Source: Glycine soja
Lineage: Eukaryota > Streptophyta > Magnoliopsida > Fabales > Fabaceae
DNA length: 64,000 bases
Assembly (NCBI RefSeq): GCF_004193775.1
Contig: NC_041005.1
Coordinates: 2,978,501-3,042,500 of the forward strand
Direction: 5' to 3'
Shown here: in pieces, positions 47,801 to 58,692 of the stretch
How positions within the stretch are numbered: the first letter of the stretch is position 1
Layout: the number at the start of each line of letters is the position of its first letter
Made by a program: the position numbers and the translations under genes
Notes under the pieces: generated by a model
What the model saw: only the letters and a program-made list of their open reading frames with translations
What the model was told of the DNA's origin: nothing
Database searches by the model: none

Positions 47801-49576
47801 GTATATTGCAGGATGGAAAAGTTTTACCAGATGGTCCTGTTGTTATTTCCCCTGATGGACTTTTTCCCTCTCTATATCGAGAAGGTAATAACTCTGCTTG
47901 TGTTTCTTTTCTGCTGCTTCTTATTGTTCCCTTTCTTCCAATCTAACACATCACTGTGTCTTCAGTTATCCCCCCCCCCCCCCCCAAAGAAAAGTACTGA
48001 ACTACCGATTTCAAAGAAATCCTACTTGAATAATTAAAAATTTCTCTTGACGAATGGGCAAGTTCTTTGATGAAATTCAAGTATTTTAGCTAAAGCAGTC
48101 TGCAAAGCCTGTAACGAAAATCTGGAGTATGGACTTTTGTGCCCTGCTTTTACCTTAAGTGACATATAGGTTTTGTATAATAGAGATTGGAAGGCTATAC
48201 TATTGTACTAGGAACCTCTAAGAATAGTATAAATGTGCAAAACTTCGCACCCCATTGCCCGGAGGCTCTTCGTTATGCGAAGGTATGGGGGAGGGATGTT
48301 GTACGCAGCCTTACCCTTGCATATGCAAAGAGGCTGTTTCCGGATTCGAACCCATGACCAACAAGTCACCAAGGCACAACTTTACCGCTGCACCAGGGCT
48401 CGCCCTCAGTATAAATGTGCAAAATTGAATAAAATAAAAACATTCAACTTTTATTCCCTTATATCACATGAAAACACAAGCAGTGTGGGTCATTTTGTTA
48501 AAAAGATTACAAAGTGACTAAGTTTTGGATTTCTTTCATGGCATGATTTCTGATTTTGTTATATTCTAGTTCGTATAAGACACCACCATGTGGAGCTGTG
48601 GCCAATATATGTACGACTCTTGTATGATTTTTTTTTCTTATGACTCATTGACCTCTTAATTTTGATGTATATATACGAGAGTGTGAGGATTCATCAAATT
48701 TTAATTCAAGTCTGTGTATGAAATGCCCTGGTCTTGCATTTATAATATTTTGGACTAAAACATTTTTTTTTCTCATCTATTTCCAGTTATTAGGAGGGTT
48801 CCTCATGAATTCAAAATAGCATGCTTAGAGGTTAGTTTCCCGCTGCTACATATTACAATGATCATATTACATTCATAATGTTATTAAAGTCTATTTGAAT
48901 TTTTATGTCATCAGGACATCAAGGCACTTTTTCCTTCTGATAGCAGTCCATTCTATGCTGGTTTTGGTAATAGGGATACGGATGAAATCAGCTACCTTAA
49001 GGTTGGAATTCCCCTAGGAAAAATTTTCATTATTAATCCCAGGGTAAATAAATCCTTCTTTTTTAAAAGTAAAAATTTGCTTCATGCTAGAAGTTCCTAA
49101 AATGTTTGAAGTTCGTCAAACCTTTCTTATTTTTAAGTTCGCAGGGAGAGGTGGTTATAAACCGCCGTGTTGACGCAAAATCATATACTTCTCTGCATGC
49201 TCTTGTGAATGGAATGTTCCCCCCTACGAGCTCTTCTGAGCAGGTTTAATCTTGAAGAAGCTTTATTTTTTATTCTCTTGTTCATAATGCCTGTCTTGGG
49301 GATTGTGTTCCTCAAATTTTTTTCAGTCTTCCTAGAATTTAAATTTCAAAGTAAAGCATGTTGAGTGTGAGAGCTGGCTGGATCTTTTTATATTTTTCTG
49401 CGGTGTGATTTATCCTGGTTACGTTATTATGCTTTTTAATGCAAGTTTCATTCTATTAAGGATTTTTTTTTGTAATCTTGGTTACCTTTGCCCGTTTTCT
49501 TGCTGAACCTTGTTTGCAGGAGGACTTTAATTCATGGAATTTCTGGAAACTACCCCCTCCTGCCATAGATATTTGA
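41850..49576 (+). CDS. PAH2: Phosphatidate phosphohydrolase / lipin (PAH2-like), with a frameshift in exon 9
   Basis: Eleven exons: 41850-42830, 43419-44190, 44709-45100, 45233-45306, 47210-47294, 47625-47711, 47812-47884, 48787-48830, 48915-49044, 49145-49243 and 49520-49576. Lipins dephosphorylate phosphatidate to diacylglycerol and restrain membrane-lipid synthesis. The N-LIP domain opens the protein ([32 protein letters not shown]). The C-LIP/HAD domain has the catalytic DVDGT at 733-737 and [19 protein letters not shown] run of six A at 49019-49024 is one base longer than the frame needs: after GIPLGK (residue 872) the frame leads to a stop at 49035-49037, while [19 protein letters not shown] resumes one frame over and runs to PPPAIDI. 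Without the extra base the protein would be 930 residues, matching PAH2 length as I recall it; as given it ends at 876. This is either a sequence error or a real null allele. Confidence 0.9.
46688..46886 (+). mobile_element. tRNA-derived SINE (Au-like) in lipin intron 4, with target-site duplications
   Basis: The 165-bp body is 46705-46869. It starts GAGCCCTGGTGCAGCGGTAAAG (A-box near 46716-46728) and has a B-box GGTTCGAATTC at 46760-46770. The tail holds GGCTGCGTACAACATCCCTC, typical of plant Au-type SINEs. A perfect 17-base direct repeat TTTCTATGAGAAAATTT flanks it at 46688-46704 and 46870-46886. No poly(A) tail is present, as is usual for Au SINEs. It lies in the same orientation as the host gene. 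Confidence 0.93.
48226..48424 (-). mobile_element. tRNA-derived SINE (Au-like) in lipin intron 7, with target-site duplications
   Basis: The 165-bp body is 48243-48407, in reverse orientation to the copy at 46705, with about eight differences by eye. The 17-base direct repeat AGTATAAATGTGCAAAA flanks it at 48226-48242 and 48408-48424. A- and B-boxes are intact (reverse complement GGTTCGAATCC). The perfect duplications and high similarity indicate a fairly recent insertion. Confidence 0.93.
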
Positions 49577-50340
49577 AAGGGTCCCATGGATTTTTAGGCT
49601 CAATTATGCAGCCTAGATATGAATGGGCGCAGGCGGTGCTGCTCCAAAAATTATATGGGTAAATTTATCAGCTCTACATAATCTATCCAGACTCTAGGAT
49701 TTAGTTTTAGTAATTAGATACTTGATCTATTTTGCATAGGTTTTTAACTCAAGTGTTTCCTCTAATTTAATCAGAAACTTTATAGGTAAATATCTTTACA
49801 ATTTTCTAGTATATGTTCAATATTTCTCCTGGAACTGAAGTATTGAAGATATTATTAATATAACTAATTTTATTATATACTTGCATGTCATGGTGAAGTA
49901 TGTTTTGCCATCACTCCGTTTGCGCAATTGTTCATGCTACTTCATTATGTTTTTGTTTTTTTGCTAATACAGGTTATGTATCTGAGCCCAATGAGAACCA
50001 CCTGATTCTGTTGATGACTTGTACTGTGGATTGATTAATCGGAACGCATAACATAATTTGGTGGATGGAATTCGTATGAAAGAGCAAGATGGAACTTCTT
50101 TCCTGTTTGATGCTGCGAGATCAGATCCATTTTTGTCCTTGGTTAGTTATAATGTTAACCGGTGACCACTAAAGTCATGGAATCACACACACATTTGATA
50201 TCATTTCTTGATTATAGATAGATTCGTGCACAGTTAAGTCCTTTTCATTTGACTGCTAACTTGTATATGTATGTAATTGTGTACTTGAGTGATGCCTCTT
50301 CAGTTTTATTATTCTACCATATAGAAAAGTTTATGCTTGT
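49577..50340 (+). other. Probable 3' UTR of the lipin gene
   Basis: Non-coding sequence after the lipin stop. A candidate 3' UTR intron runs from GTAAAT at about 49659 to TACAG at about 49973, leading to GTTATGTATCTGAGCCC; this is inferred from splice-like borders only. The poly(A) site is not visible. Confidence 0.35.
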
Positions 50341-51600
50341 TTTCATTCGTCATTTGTTCTTATTGTAGAACAATTGTAAATGGACACTCCAACCTTTGAC
50401 ACCTCTTATTTCTCTTTCTTTCTCTTGTTACATTATATCACTTATCACGTTAACTTCTATCTCTTGGATTTTTTTCTCTCTCAAGGTGTAGACTAGTATT
50501 GAATGTTCACATAACATCATTCCTTATTTTCATGCGTTTCAGTCACCTGCCTGTTTAAGTTCTATGACTTCAGTGCAACTTCCATTATCAAAATGTTTTC
50601 ATATAGTGGCACATTCATATCTTATAAACACTCATTTGACTTTCTTTATTTCTCTCTATCTTTCTCTTATTATGTAATATCTACACTTTTCTTTCTTCTC
50701 TATCTCTCTGAAGGTGTCAACAAGCATAGTGTGTCCATGCATTTTTATCCAAAAATTAAAGATGCATCTTTCTCTTCTTATTTATAGCATTTTTTTTATA
50801 ATGTGATATTCTGATTATTCTCCTCTTATATATACTACGTACCTCTTTTTAACTATTGGGCGCCAATCAATACTCCCCCCCCCAAAAAAAAAAAAAAAAC
50901 TTCCACATCGCCCTTCAGGAAAAAAAAAAAAAGGAAAAGTCTTCTCCAACATGCCATTTTATCTTTTCAATCTCAATCATCCAATTAAAAGTTATTATAT
51001 ATAACATTTTCTATCACGTTGGGCACTTATACAACATTTTTTTAAGTCTTGTATCAGTTGTATGTTAAACAACACCCAAATTACCATTTTATTTGTATTT
51101 GCGTATTAAAAAACCTTAGTTGTATCTATTATATTTCTGTCCTTTAAATGTAATTAATTGTTAATAGCACAAAAATTAAAATGTTAGTAATTTTTATTTT
51201 CAGTAAAATATAAAATCATTTCATTTTATCACTTTCTCATTTCAATAATATTATTTAATTTGTTTCACTTAATAAAAATATTCAAACATCTATAACTATT
51301 AATAAAAATTACTCATATTTGGTGTACATGTTTTGTTAGACCATTTTTTCCTTTAATTAATTCTGAAAACTACCTTTGAATCAAACGGTTATTAAAAAAA
51401 ATAACTCCTCAAATACAGTTATTAAAAAAATAACTCCTCCAACATAATAATTATTTAAATCTTTTAATTACTTTTATTTTAATTTAAAACTAAAAAAATA
51501 AAAGAAATTGGTAGTTGATGCACGTAGTGCCTGTTTCTAACTAGTAATAATAAAGTTAAAAAAGGAAAATGACTAATTTACATAGTATGAAGAAGAATTA
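50341..51600. other. AT-rich intergenic region
   Basis: No gene seen. The right part, from about 51.1 kb, matches sequence from about 54.3 kb (for example GTATCTATTATATTTCTGTCCTTT) and begins the EF-hand tandem duplication. Homopolymer runs of C and A lie near 50870-50930. Confidence 0.5.
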
Positions 51601-51708
51601 ATCACCCTTTAAGTACAGATTTTCGTACAAATCAACATTTCCCTTAAAAAAACAGAGAAGAAGTGAACTAAACTCAGTGCAGGTGATGAGAACAAGTGAA
51701 AAACTAAA

Positions 51709-51896
51709 CTAGCGTGTGATTCTGACATTGAAATACTTGCCTGCAAAATGGGCAAGGTTTCTGAATTTATTATCATCAATGAAACCATCGCGGTTGACGT
51801 CTGCAGACTTGAAGGCTCGTCCACTACTTTATTATTAAATTGCTCCACAGTCATCACACGCTTCCCATCACTCCACACATTACGCTCCATGAACGC
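51709..51896 (-). pseudogene. Decayed tandem copy of the two-EF-hand gene
   Basis: Read on the minus strand, FMERNVWSDGKRVMTVEQF matches the N terminus of the intact gene at 54820. The ATG of that gene is ATT here, so the start codon is lost. After VEQF about 100 bases are missing, removing the whole first EF-hand and shifting frame. In the shifted frame the sequence resumes as FKSADVNRDGFIDDNKFRNL and ends FNVRITR with a stop at 51709-51711. The second calcium loop is therefore still legible but cannot be made from the normal start. A nearby in-frame ATG would give a short unrelated peptide. Confidence 0.85.
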
Positions 51897-52534
51897 AATA
51901 ATATATATCAATGTGTTCTTTCACTCTGATACTGCTATTCAACCCCTCGCTACTGTATTTGTGTTATGTCTAGCTCGTGATCACCTTCCAAGCTTGGCTT
52001 CTGTATTTATATTGTCACTTTTGTTTTCCTATGTTGTTGATATGTATCCATGTTTATCATTAATAACTACGAAGGTATATGGAGTATTCTATTTATTAAT
52101 TTGAATCCTTTGTGGGAGAATAAGAATCATATCCCTTTGCTATTTTGCTGGTTGGTACTGCATGCGTGCTACTTAACAGGGTGGATCGATATGATATAAA
52201 TTCTATAATATATATAGGGGCGGCACAATGTATAAAATTGTCCCTTTTGCAATGTACGTTGTATATATACAGATCCTTTAGCCTTATTTCAATTATGGTT
52301 GCCTATGTGGTGCTTTTAGCCTTTCTCTTTTTTTTATTAATTGGTATATATACAAGCATAAATAGTGATGTGTTTTATTCTCTTTGCAAGTTCGTATGTA
52401 TTAAAGTATAAACATGTATAAAGTTATCCGTGCTCATCCTTCGTATGTAGATTAAGATCCTAGATTGTAGGCCGTTTATGATCCTCTCCATTAGGCATGC
52501 AGAGAGAAAAGAAAAGCACTTTGAAAGTTGAAAT

Positions 52535-52558
52535 ATTAAATCGGAATTCCGATTTAAT
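52535..52558. repeat. 24-bp perfect palindrome
   Basis: ATTAAATCGGAATTCCGATTTAAT reads the same on both strands around GAATTC. Its right end overlaps the larger palindrome that follows. Confidence 0.95.
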
Positions 52559-52605
52559 GCTGGTTTAATCTAAAGCTTCGAAGCTTTAGATTAAACCAGC
52601 ATTAA
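52554..52605. repeat. 52-bp perfect palindrome with no spacer
   Basis: The left arm (52554-52579) begins TTAATGCTGGTTTAATC and ends AAAGCTTC; the right arm (52580-52605) is its exact reverse complement. The centre is CTTC|GAAG. The paralogous place in the other duplication unit (about 55660-55690) has AAATCGAAAGCTTTAAACC but no palindrome. Confidence 0.95.
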
Positions 52606-52870
52606 TAATTTGTGGACTTAAAGGGTCTGCCAACTGCCATGTTAAAGGCAAACAAGTTATTTACACAAATACTAGAATAAAACTAGCAAGAATGTATTTC
52701 AAGTTAAAGATTGCATTTTGTTCATATTAGATTATAGACACCAGGGAAGAACGATAAGGAATTGTGAACCTGTCCATATATACACCAAACAAGGTAAAAC
52801 TAGTTGGTCATCAATGAAGCATGAACATTTAACTTGTATAAAACATTCATTAAACGTTCTTATTATTTTT

Positions 52871-54290
52871 AAACTCTTCCGTTAAATATTGAATCTACTC
52901 TCGTAAATTAGAATGGAAAATAGTTTATGGACACCAGCCTGATACTCCAAAAATGGAAAAGTATCGATGTCATTCCTGTGTCCGACATTAATACACCTCC
53001 AATACGTCTGGTATGTATTCAAGAAGTATAAATTTTTTTAAAAAAATTGTCGGACACGACTAAGATATGGCTCAAGATGACTAGATACAGTTTGAGCTTC
53101 TTTCTGAATTTTTTTTTTAATGTTTTATAATTTTGTTGTTTTAACTTTAGTGTTTTTAAAATCAGAAAAGGTCCGAATGTAAACAAAATGCAACTCATTT
53201 TCGCTTCTTAAAACATAAATAAAAACACAACACTCCCTTTTCCTCTTCTCTTCTCTGAACATGACAACTCCTTTTCGACAGCTCAATCTAGATGTTCTTC
53301 CTAGGAGGGGGTCTTTCTATTTGTGTGATTTTGGCTTTGATAGGATATTCTATTTGTGTGGTTTTGGCTTTGTTCGAACCATGCTTTTATTGAATAAGTT
53401 TACTTTGTCACTCAACAATTGTGTTCGCAATGTTTGCTAAAACATAATCCACATATTTGCAGTGTTTTAACAACACTCAAAATCATATGTATAATAATTG
53501 CATTTGAACACCAACACTAGTTGCATTTTATTTTGCATTCATATATAATTTCTTTTATAATTTTTTATTAACATATTCAAACATGTCGTATCCTTAATTT
53601 CAAAAAAGTTGTTGTATCTCCATATTCGTGTCATATTGTACCTATGTTGTATCACGTATTCAGGCTCCATACTCCATAATTAACATCTAAATGATGCCTA
53701 GAGAGAAAGAGAGAACAAAGATAAATGAAAGTTAAGTGAAGGAGTGATAGGTAATATAGGGATATAAGGAGAAATAGACGGAAATAATACATGTCTATAG
53801 AATGTTTGATACATATGAGTATTGATATATCATCACTCAAATTAGTCGAGTTGACGTAGTGATTAAATATCCTGTGCTCACATATAGTGGGAACAATCTA
53901 TTATCTATTTAGCAGAGAATTCTGAGTTCAATTCCTTATGTGCGAAAATCCTTTGGGCCAGTAACAATTACATTATCACAAGCAAAGTTAACTTCTAACC
54001 AGTGGGCTAAAAAAGAATGTAGTTTTCACATCTGACGGTGCAATAGATGTTTTTAAGTATCCTATATATTAAAATTACTGGATGGTCAAAATCTTATCCT
54101 ATTATTTCATAATTGGAGAGGATCTTTCTCCATGGTTTAATTTTACTCTTTCATCTCAACTGTTCGAATTAAAAAGTATTTATTGAATGATTTCCAATAT
54201 ATATTGGATATTGGTGTTTTTTTTTCTAAATCACTTATTAGATTAAAATGATCTTATAGCAATTGATTCATTCCCATGTAATACTAGTAT
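52871..54290. other. Spacer between EF-hand duplication units
   Basis: No gene. Words resembling decayed plant repeats occur at 52.96-53.05 kb and 53.59-53.66 kb (TGTCCGACAT, TTGTATC, CGTGTCATA). A SINE-like patch is listed separately at 53.85 kb. Confidence 0.45.
53845..53990 (+). mobile_element. Possible degenerate tRNA-derived SINE
   Basis: GTCGAGTTGACGTAGTGATTAAATATCCTG is A-box-like, GAGTTCAATTCC is B-box-like about 75 bases later, and CCTTTGGGCCAG follows. The spacing suits a tRNA-derived head. No target-site duplication was found. Confidence 0.35.
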
Positions 54291-54532
54291 TTGGGTGTTA
54301 AAAAAATCATAATTGTATTTATTATATTTTTGTCCTTTCAATGTAACTATTACCTTGTCATTTCATTAATCACACGGTGGATACATGGTGAACCCAAAAC
54401 CTTCTCATTTCATTAATATTATTTTGTTTCGCTTAATACAAACAAATATCAAATTATAAGAACAAAGTTAAAGACAATCCTCCAAAAAAAAATGGATGAG
54501 AAGAAGTGAATTGAGTGCAGAAGAGAACAAGG

Positions 54533-54820
54533 TTAGCGTGTGATCCTGACATTGAAATGCTTGTCTGCAAACTGAGCAAGGTCTCTGAATTCGTTTTCAT
54601 CAATGAAACCATCGTGGTTGGCGTCTGCGGACCTGAAGGCCTGGCCACTATTCCACGAAGCAAAGATCCCTCCAGTGAGGCGCACGGCACGGCGAAGTTC
54701 GGCTTTGCTGATTCTGCCATCTCCGTTTGTGTCGAATGCTGTCATCAGCCACCGCCTAAACTGCTCCACAGTCATCACACGCTTTCCATCACTCGACACA
54801 TTCCGCTCTATGAATGCCAT
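54533..54820 (-). CDS. Small two-EF-hand calcium-binding protein
   Basis: A single-exon frame of 95 residues, starting MAFIERNVSSDGKRVM and ending FNVRITR. The frame is open a few codons further upstream, but only to a GTG, so the ATG at 54820 is the plant start. Two canonical EF-hand loops are present: DTNGDGRISKAE (30-41) and DANHDGFIDENE (66-77), each with Asp at loop position 1, Gly at 6 and Glu at 12. Both should bind calcium. There is no signal peptide or membrane segment. It is shorter than calmodulin (one EF pair instead of two) and resembles small calmodulin-like proteins of plants; the partner is unknown. A TATA-like box lies about 85 bases upstream. A tandem copy at 51.7-51.9 kb is broken. 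Confidence 0.9.
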   Translation of the reverse strand: MAFIERNVSSDGKRVMTVEQFRRWLMTAFDTNGDGRISKAELRRAVRLTGGIFASWNSGQAFRSADANHDGFIDENEFRDLAQFADKHFNVRITR

Positions 54821-54902
54821 GTGCTCTCTCACTGTGCTACGTATTTCGTACTTGTGCTATGTTTAGCTTAGCTTGTTATCACCTTTCAAACTTGGCTTCT
54901 GT

Positions 54903-54911
54903 ATTTATATA
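54903..54911 (-). promoter_or_regulatory. TATA box of the EF-hand gene
   Basis: On the minus strand the sequence reads AATATATATAAATAC, containing TATATAAAT, about 85 bases before the ATG. The equivalent place in the broken copy (near 52003) keeps a TATAAATA version, so the promoter was duplicated too. Confidence 0.55.
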
Positions 54912-55950
54912 TATTGCCACATATGTCTTCGTATTTTGTTAATGCTCACATGTTTATCATTAATTACGAAGATACATATGAAGTATATTCAATATATTAA
55001 TTAGCATCCTTTGTGCAAGAATAAGAATCGTATCCCTTGCTGGTTGGTACTGCTAGCTAGCTTAGCTGCTTAATTAACAGGGTGGATCTATACGATCTAA
55101 ATTCTAAAACAGGGTCGGGACAAATGTTAGAAATTTTCCTTTCTTCTGCTATATACGTTTTATATAAAAGAGAAATTATATAATAGTTCTTACTAATCTT
55201 TACCTAACATATTATTATTTATTAAGTTTTTTTTGTTGTAAATTATTAACTTTGAAAGTGTCATGTAAATATTACTTGAGACTAAGAAGACAGTGATTCC
55301 AAACTATCTAATAATTTTTCTAATGTATAGATGAAAAAGTTTGATAGACAACAAACTTATTTAACACCTAATAATATAAATTTAATACTCGTACTTGTGG
55401 GTGGTGACACTAATGTATAGATTTGGATTGGTTCTTATTTCAATTAAACAATATGGTGGCTGTTGTGCTTTTAATTAGCCTTTCTTTTTCTTTAAGCTTA
55501 AATATTGATGTGTTTATTCTTTTGCAAGCTGGTATTTATAATAGAAAGTATAATCATAAAGTTATACGTGCTCGTCCTTCTTGTAGATCTAGGCTGTATA
55601 TGACCCTCTCTCCTCCATTTGGCATTACGTGGTTGGAAATGATAAGAGCATTTGAAATATAAAATCGAAAGCTTTAAACCGGAATTTGTTGGCTTTAAGG
55701 GTCTGCCATGTTAAAGCCGAAAGAACTATATAAAGCAAGTTACTAAAATAATACTGGCAAAGAGAAGACGTACGTATACAAGTTAAAGATTGCCTTTTGT
55801 TCACAATTGATTATAGACACCAAGGAAGAATGATTTGGAGTTTAGAACTTTCCATATACCATGCATGCACACGGCAAAACTAATATATCTTCATTCAATG
55901 AATCATATGAACATTTTGTATCAAACATGCACCTTAAACATGCACTAAAC

Positions 55951-58440
55951 GTTTTTATTATTTGTAAAACTTCAGTTAAATGATTTAAGTTTTATTATGA
56001 CGTAACATATATATCTTGTTATGTTATATGTTCACCACAATCGTATATATCAATAACGCCTTTGGTCCTATTCAAAAAATTAAAAGTAAACTTTTAACTT
56101 AAAATTGAATATTATTAATTGATAAATTGTTGTATCCTCAGCTCCCCGTATTCAAAGTTCAGAAATTCATAAGTTTTGTTTCGAGTTAGGGGTGTGTATT
56201 ATTTAGGTCGAAAAGAGCATAACTCAATAACATCTTAAATTGAAGGGTTCTTTCATCAACTTATTCCCTATTTGTTTTAAAGTTAGAAAATCAATTTTCA
56301 TACTTTTTAAATAAATAAAAACACATTTCAATATAAATATATGGTTCAAATTAGTTTTAATTTAGGCACATGTCTTAATTATATTTAACAGTTCAAAATC
56401 AATTTTCACCCAAGTTTAAATTTTTTTTAAAAAAAATAGGATGCTTAGGCCATCTACAACCGTTTCCATTAGAAAAACCAAGCTTTAAAGCATTAATTTG
56501 AAATAGCATTTGTTATCACCGGAGAGCAACTCACATCTTAGCACCTTATAGTATTAGATGCTAATAGAAGCTGCTAATTAAGGGGTGGTTTATTTTATAT
56601 ATGTATAAAATAGCCATATGCTATATTTCAATGACAGCTTTATAATAAGTACTGTGCTTTTTTCATACTCTAACAATAGTAATTCAAGGCATAGCTACAA
56701 GAGCACGACATAGCATTGGTCGGGCAGTTTTAACAAAAGAAGGTTCAATAGGCAGACCAAAACTTCTATTTGAGATTGTTAAAAAGTTGAATTTTCAATG
56801 TCGTTTTTGTAATATCCTTTGTTTTCAAATTTTGAAACAAAACATGTTGTAGGAATATCATGATTATAAAATGATGAAATGGATGCCTCCATGCACTGGC
56901 GGATGCACATGTAACATAATGGGACAATTGTTCTCACAAGAATTTATTTATTTATATATGTGTAATTAAAAAAATTTACCCCGATGAAAAAATAGATTTT
57001 GTCCCATAAGATTATTTTTTTTCAAATGAATGCAATATATTGATACTAATAATTTGACTGTTTTATCCTTTTATTTTTTTATAACATTGATAATGTAAAA
57101 TTGTAGAATATTTTAAAGTATGAAAATGTATAAAGGATAGTTATAATTTGTAGAAAATTAAATATTTTGAATTTTTTTCATCACATTATGTATTTAAGTA
57201 TTTTGTAAAAGTTTATGATATTTTTCTTTTGTAAAAATATTATAAACTATTGGGTTAATTATGTTTTGGTTGTTAAACTTTTTTTGTAAATTTCACTTGT
57301 AATTTCTAAGCAAATTTTTTTAACATTTTTGGTTCCTATGATTTTCTTCGATTAATAATTATTATAGTTCCTATTACCAAATGATAATATTAATTAATGA
57401 TACAATCATACATGTAACGTGTCAATCATCAACAAGTCTCTCAATGAAATTTATACTTCTAATAATATTAATTGTGTTTTTAACATGAAATTTTTTTAAT
57501 AAATTATACTTTTAATATTTCATATGTTCTATTAATTAATGATTTCAATCAAACTTATGAAACATAATTTATTATAAAAATTAAATGTGATTGTCATGTG
57601 AAATTCTTTGATGATGTAACAAGTCATTAAATAATAAACATAAATATTAGATCATCAGTTAATATTGTTGGATAGTTAGGACTAAAATCATTAAAAAAAA
57701 AAGTATAGAGACAAAATAATAAAAAATTAATGCCAAAATTTTTTTATTTAGAGCTAAAAACAAATTATCCTAAACTATTTGTTGCGCCACTAATAAAAAT
57801 TATGGATCTCCCACTACCTCCGTGAGATGGTAATATGCGATGGGTGTTGTTTCTCGATCCTCCATTATTTGAGTTAGACAAAATACGCGCACCACATAAC
57901 CAATTTGATGTTGAAAAATCGAACAAAAAATGTAGGTAAGTGTTAAATGTTTCAGTCAACATCGTGCTCTAGACACTAGCTCAATCTTAGAGCTCAACAT
58001 TGTCTAATTCATTGATGTGTTCAGACTCTTTTCTCATTTTGTAACCGAAAAAAGGTATCTTTTCTGATTATGTATAGGAGGCTAACATAAATTTATAGTG
58101 AGACATATAAGGAGTTAATTAATTGACATATGAGTGGTTAATCAACATATTAAAGATTAATTGACATATTAGGTGTTAATTGGCTTATTTAGGTATTTAA
58201 TTATCAAGCTTACAGTCTTGTCTAATTTTGAGGAAAGTCATACTAGGGTATCAACATAGCAACATTGATGATGTATTAATTTAAGACTTATTTTTTTTAC
58301 TAAATAAAGTTAACTAAGATATTAAATTAAATATAATTAAGATAAAAAAAATTAAATGAATTAATCTAATTTTTTTTTTCATTAAAATAAGTATTACGGT
58401 GAGAGAAATTAATTTTAAAAATTAGGCAAACAGGTCCGTA
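55951..58440. other. AT-rich intergenic region
   Basis: No gene recognised. At 56.88-57.02 kb the words CACTGGCGGATGCACATG and AGATTTTGTCCC look like a decayed plant DNA transposon end. A short minus-strand frame at 57765-57962 has no recognisable domain. Confidence 0.45.
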
Positions 58441-58504
58441 GAGTTTGGACTTGGGTATGCGTTACGATGGCAAAAACAGATTTGGGGCGAAACTTATTGA
58501 CTCG

Positions 58505-58512
58505 TGGGCCCA
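58505..58512. promoter_or_regulatory. Site II-type element (TGGGCCCA) upstream of TIC22
   Basis: A palindromic TGGGCCCA lies about 100 bases before the TIC22 start codon. TGGGCC/T 'site II' motifs are frequent in plant promoters of housekeeping and organelle-protein genes and are bound by TCP factors. Confidence 0.45.
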
Positions 58513-58560
58513 AGCGAAGCGATTAGCGGATTAATCCATAAAGAAGGAAATGGGATATTT

Positions 58561-58692
58561 ATGTATGTAGTTAACGTGGAAGGATTGGGTGAAGACGAAG
58601 GCTTAGAGTTAGATGGAGTCGCGCGGACACTCAAACCCGCTTCTGTCATTTTCCAGCTTCATCCATCAACACTGCGTCCGCTTAGGGTCTGA
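58561..58692 (+). promoter_or_regulatory. Overlapping upstream ORF in the TIC22 leader
   Basis: An ATG at 58561 opens a 43-codon frame that runs past the TIC22 start (58613) in another phase and stops at 58690-58692. A six-codon uORF also starts at 58550. They matter only if transcription starts upstream of them, which cannot be seen. Confidence 0.35.

Larger units (their letters stand above)
51100..52870. repeat. Tandem duplication unit A (with EF-hand pseudogene)
   Basis: This unit parallels about 54.3-55.95 kb, including gene body, promoter (GCTTGGCTTCTGTATTTATAT), distal upstream words (GTTGGTACTGC, CAGGGTGGATC, AAGGGTCTGCCA, AAGTTAAAGATTGC, GATTATAGACACCA) and the 3' flank. Similarity is patchy with many small indels, so the duplication is not very recent. 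Confidence 0.8.
54290..55950. repeat. Tandem duplication unit B (with intact EF-hand gene)
   Basis: Counterpart of about 51.1-52.87 kb. Shared words run from the 3' flank of the gene through the promoter to GATTATAGACACCAAGGAAGAA near 55.81-55.83 kb. Confidence 0.8.

Noticed and set aside
48233..48517. Plus-strand 94-residue frame in lipin intron 7
   Set aside because: It is read mostly through the second SINE body and then intron sequence.
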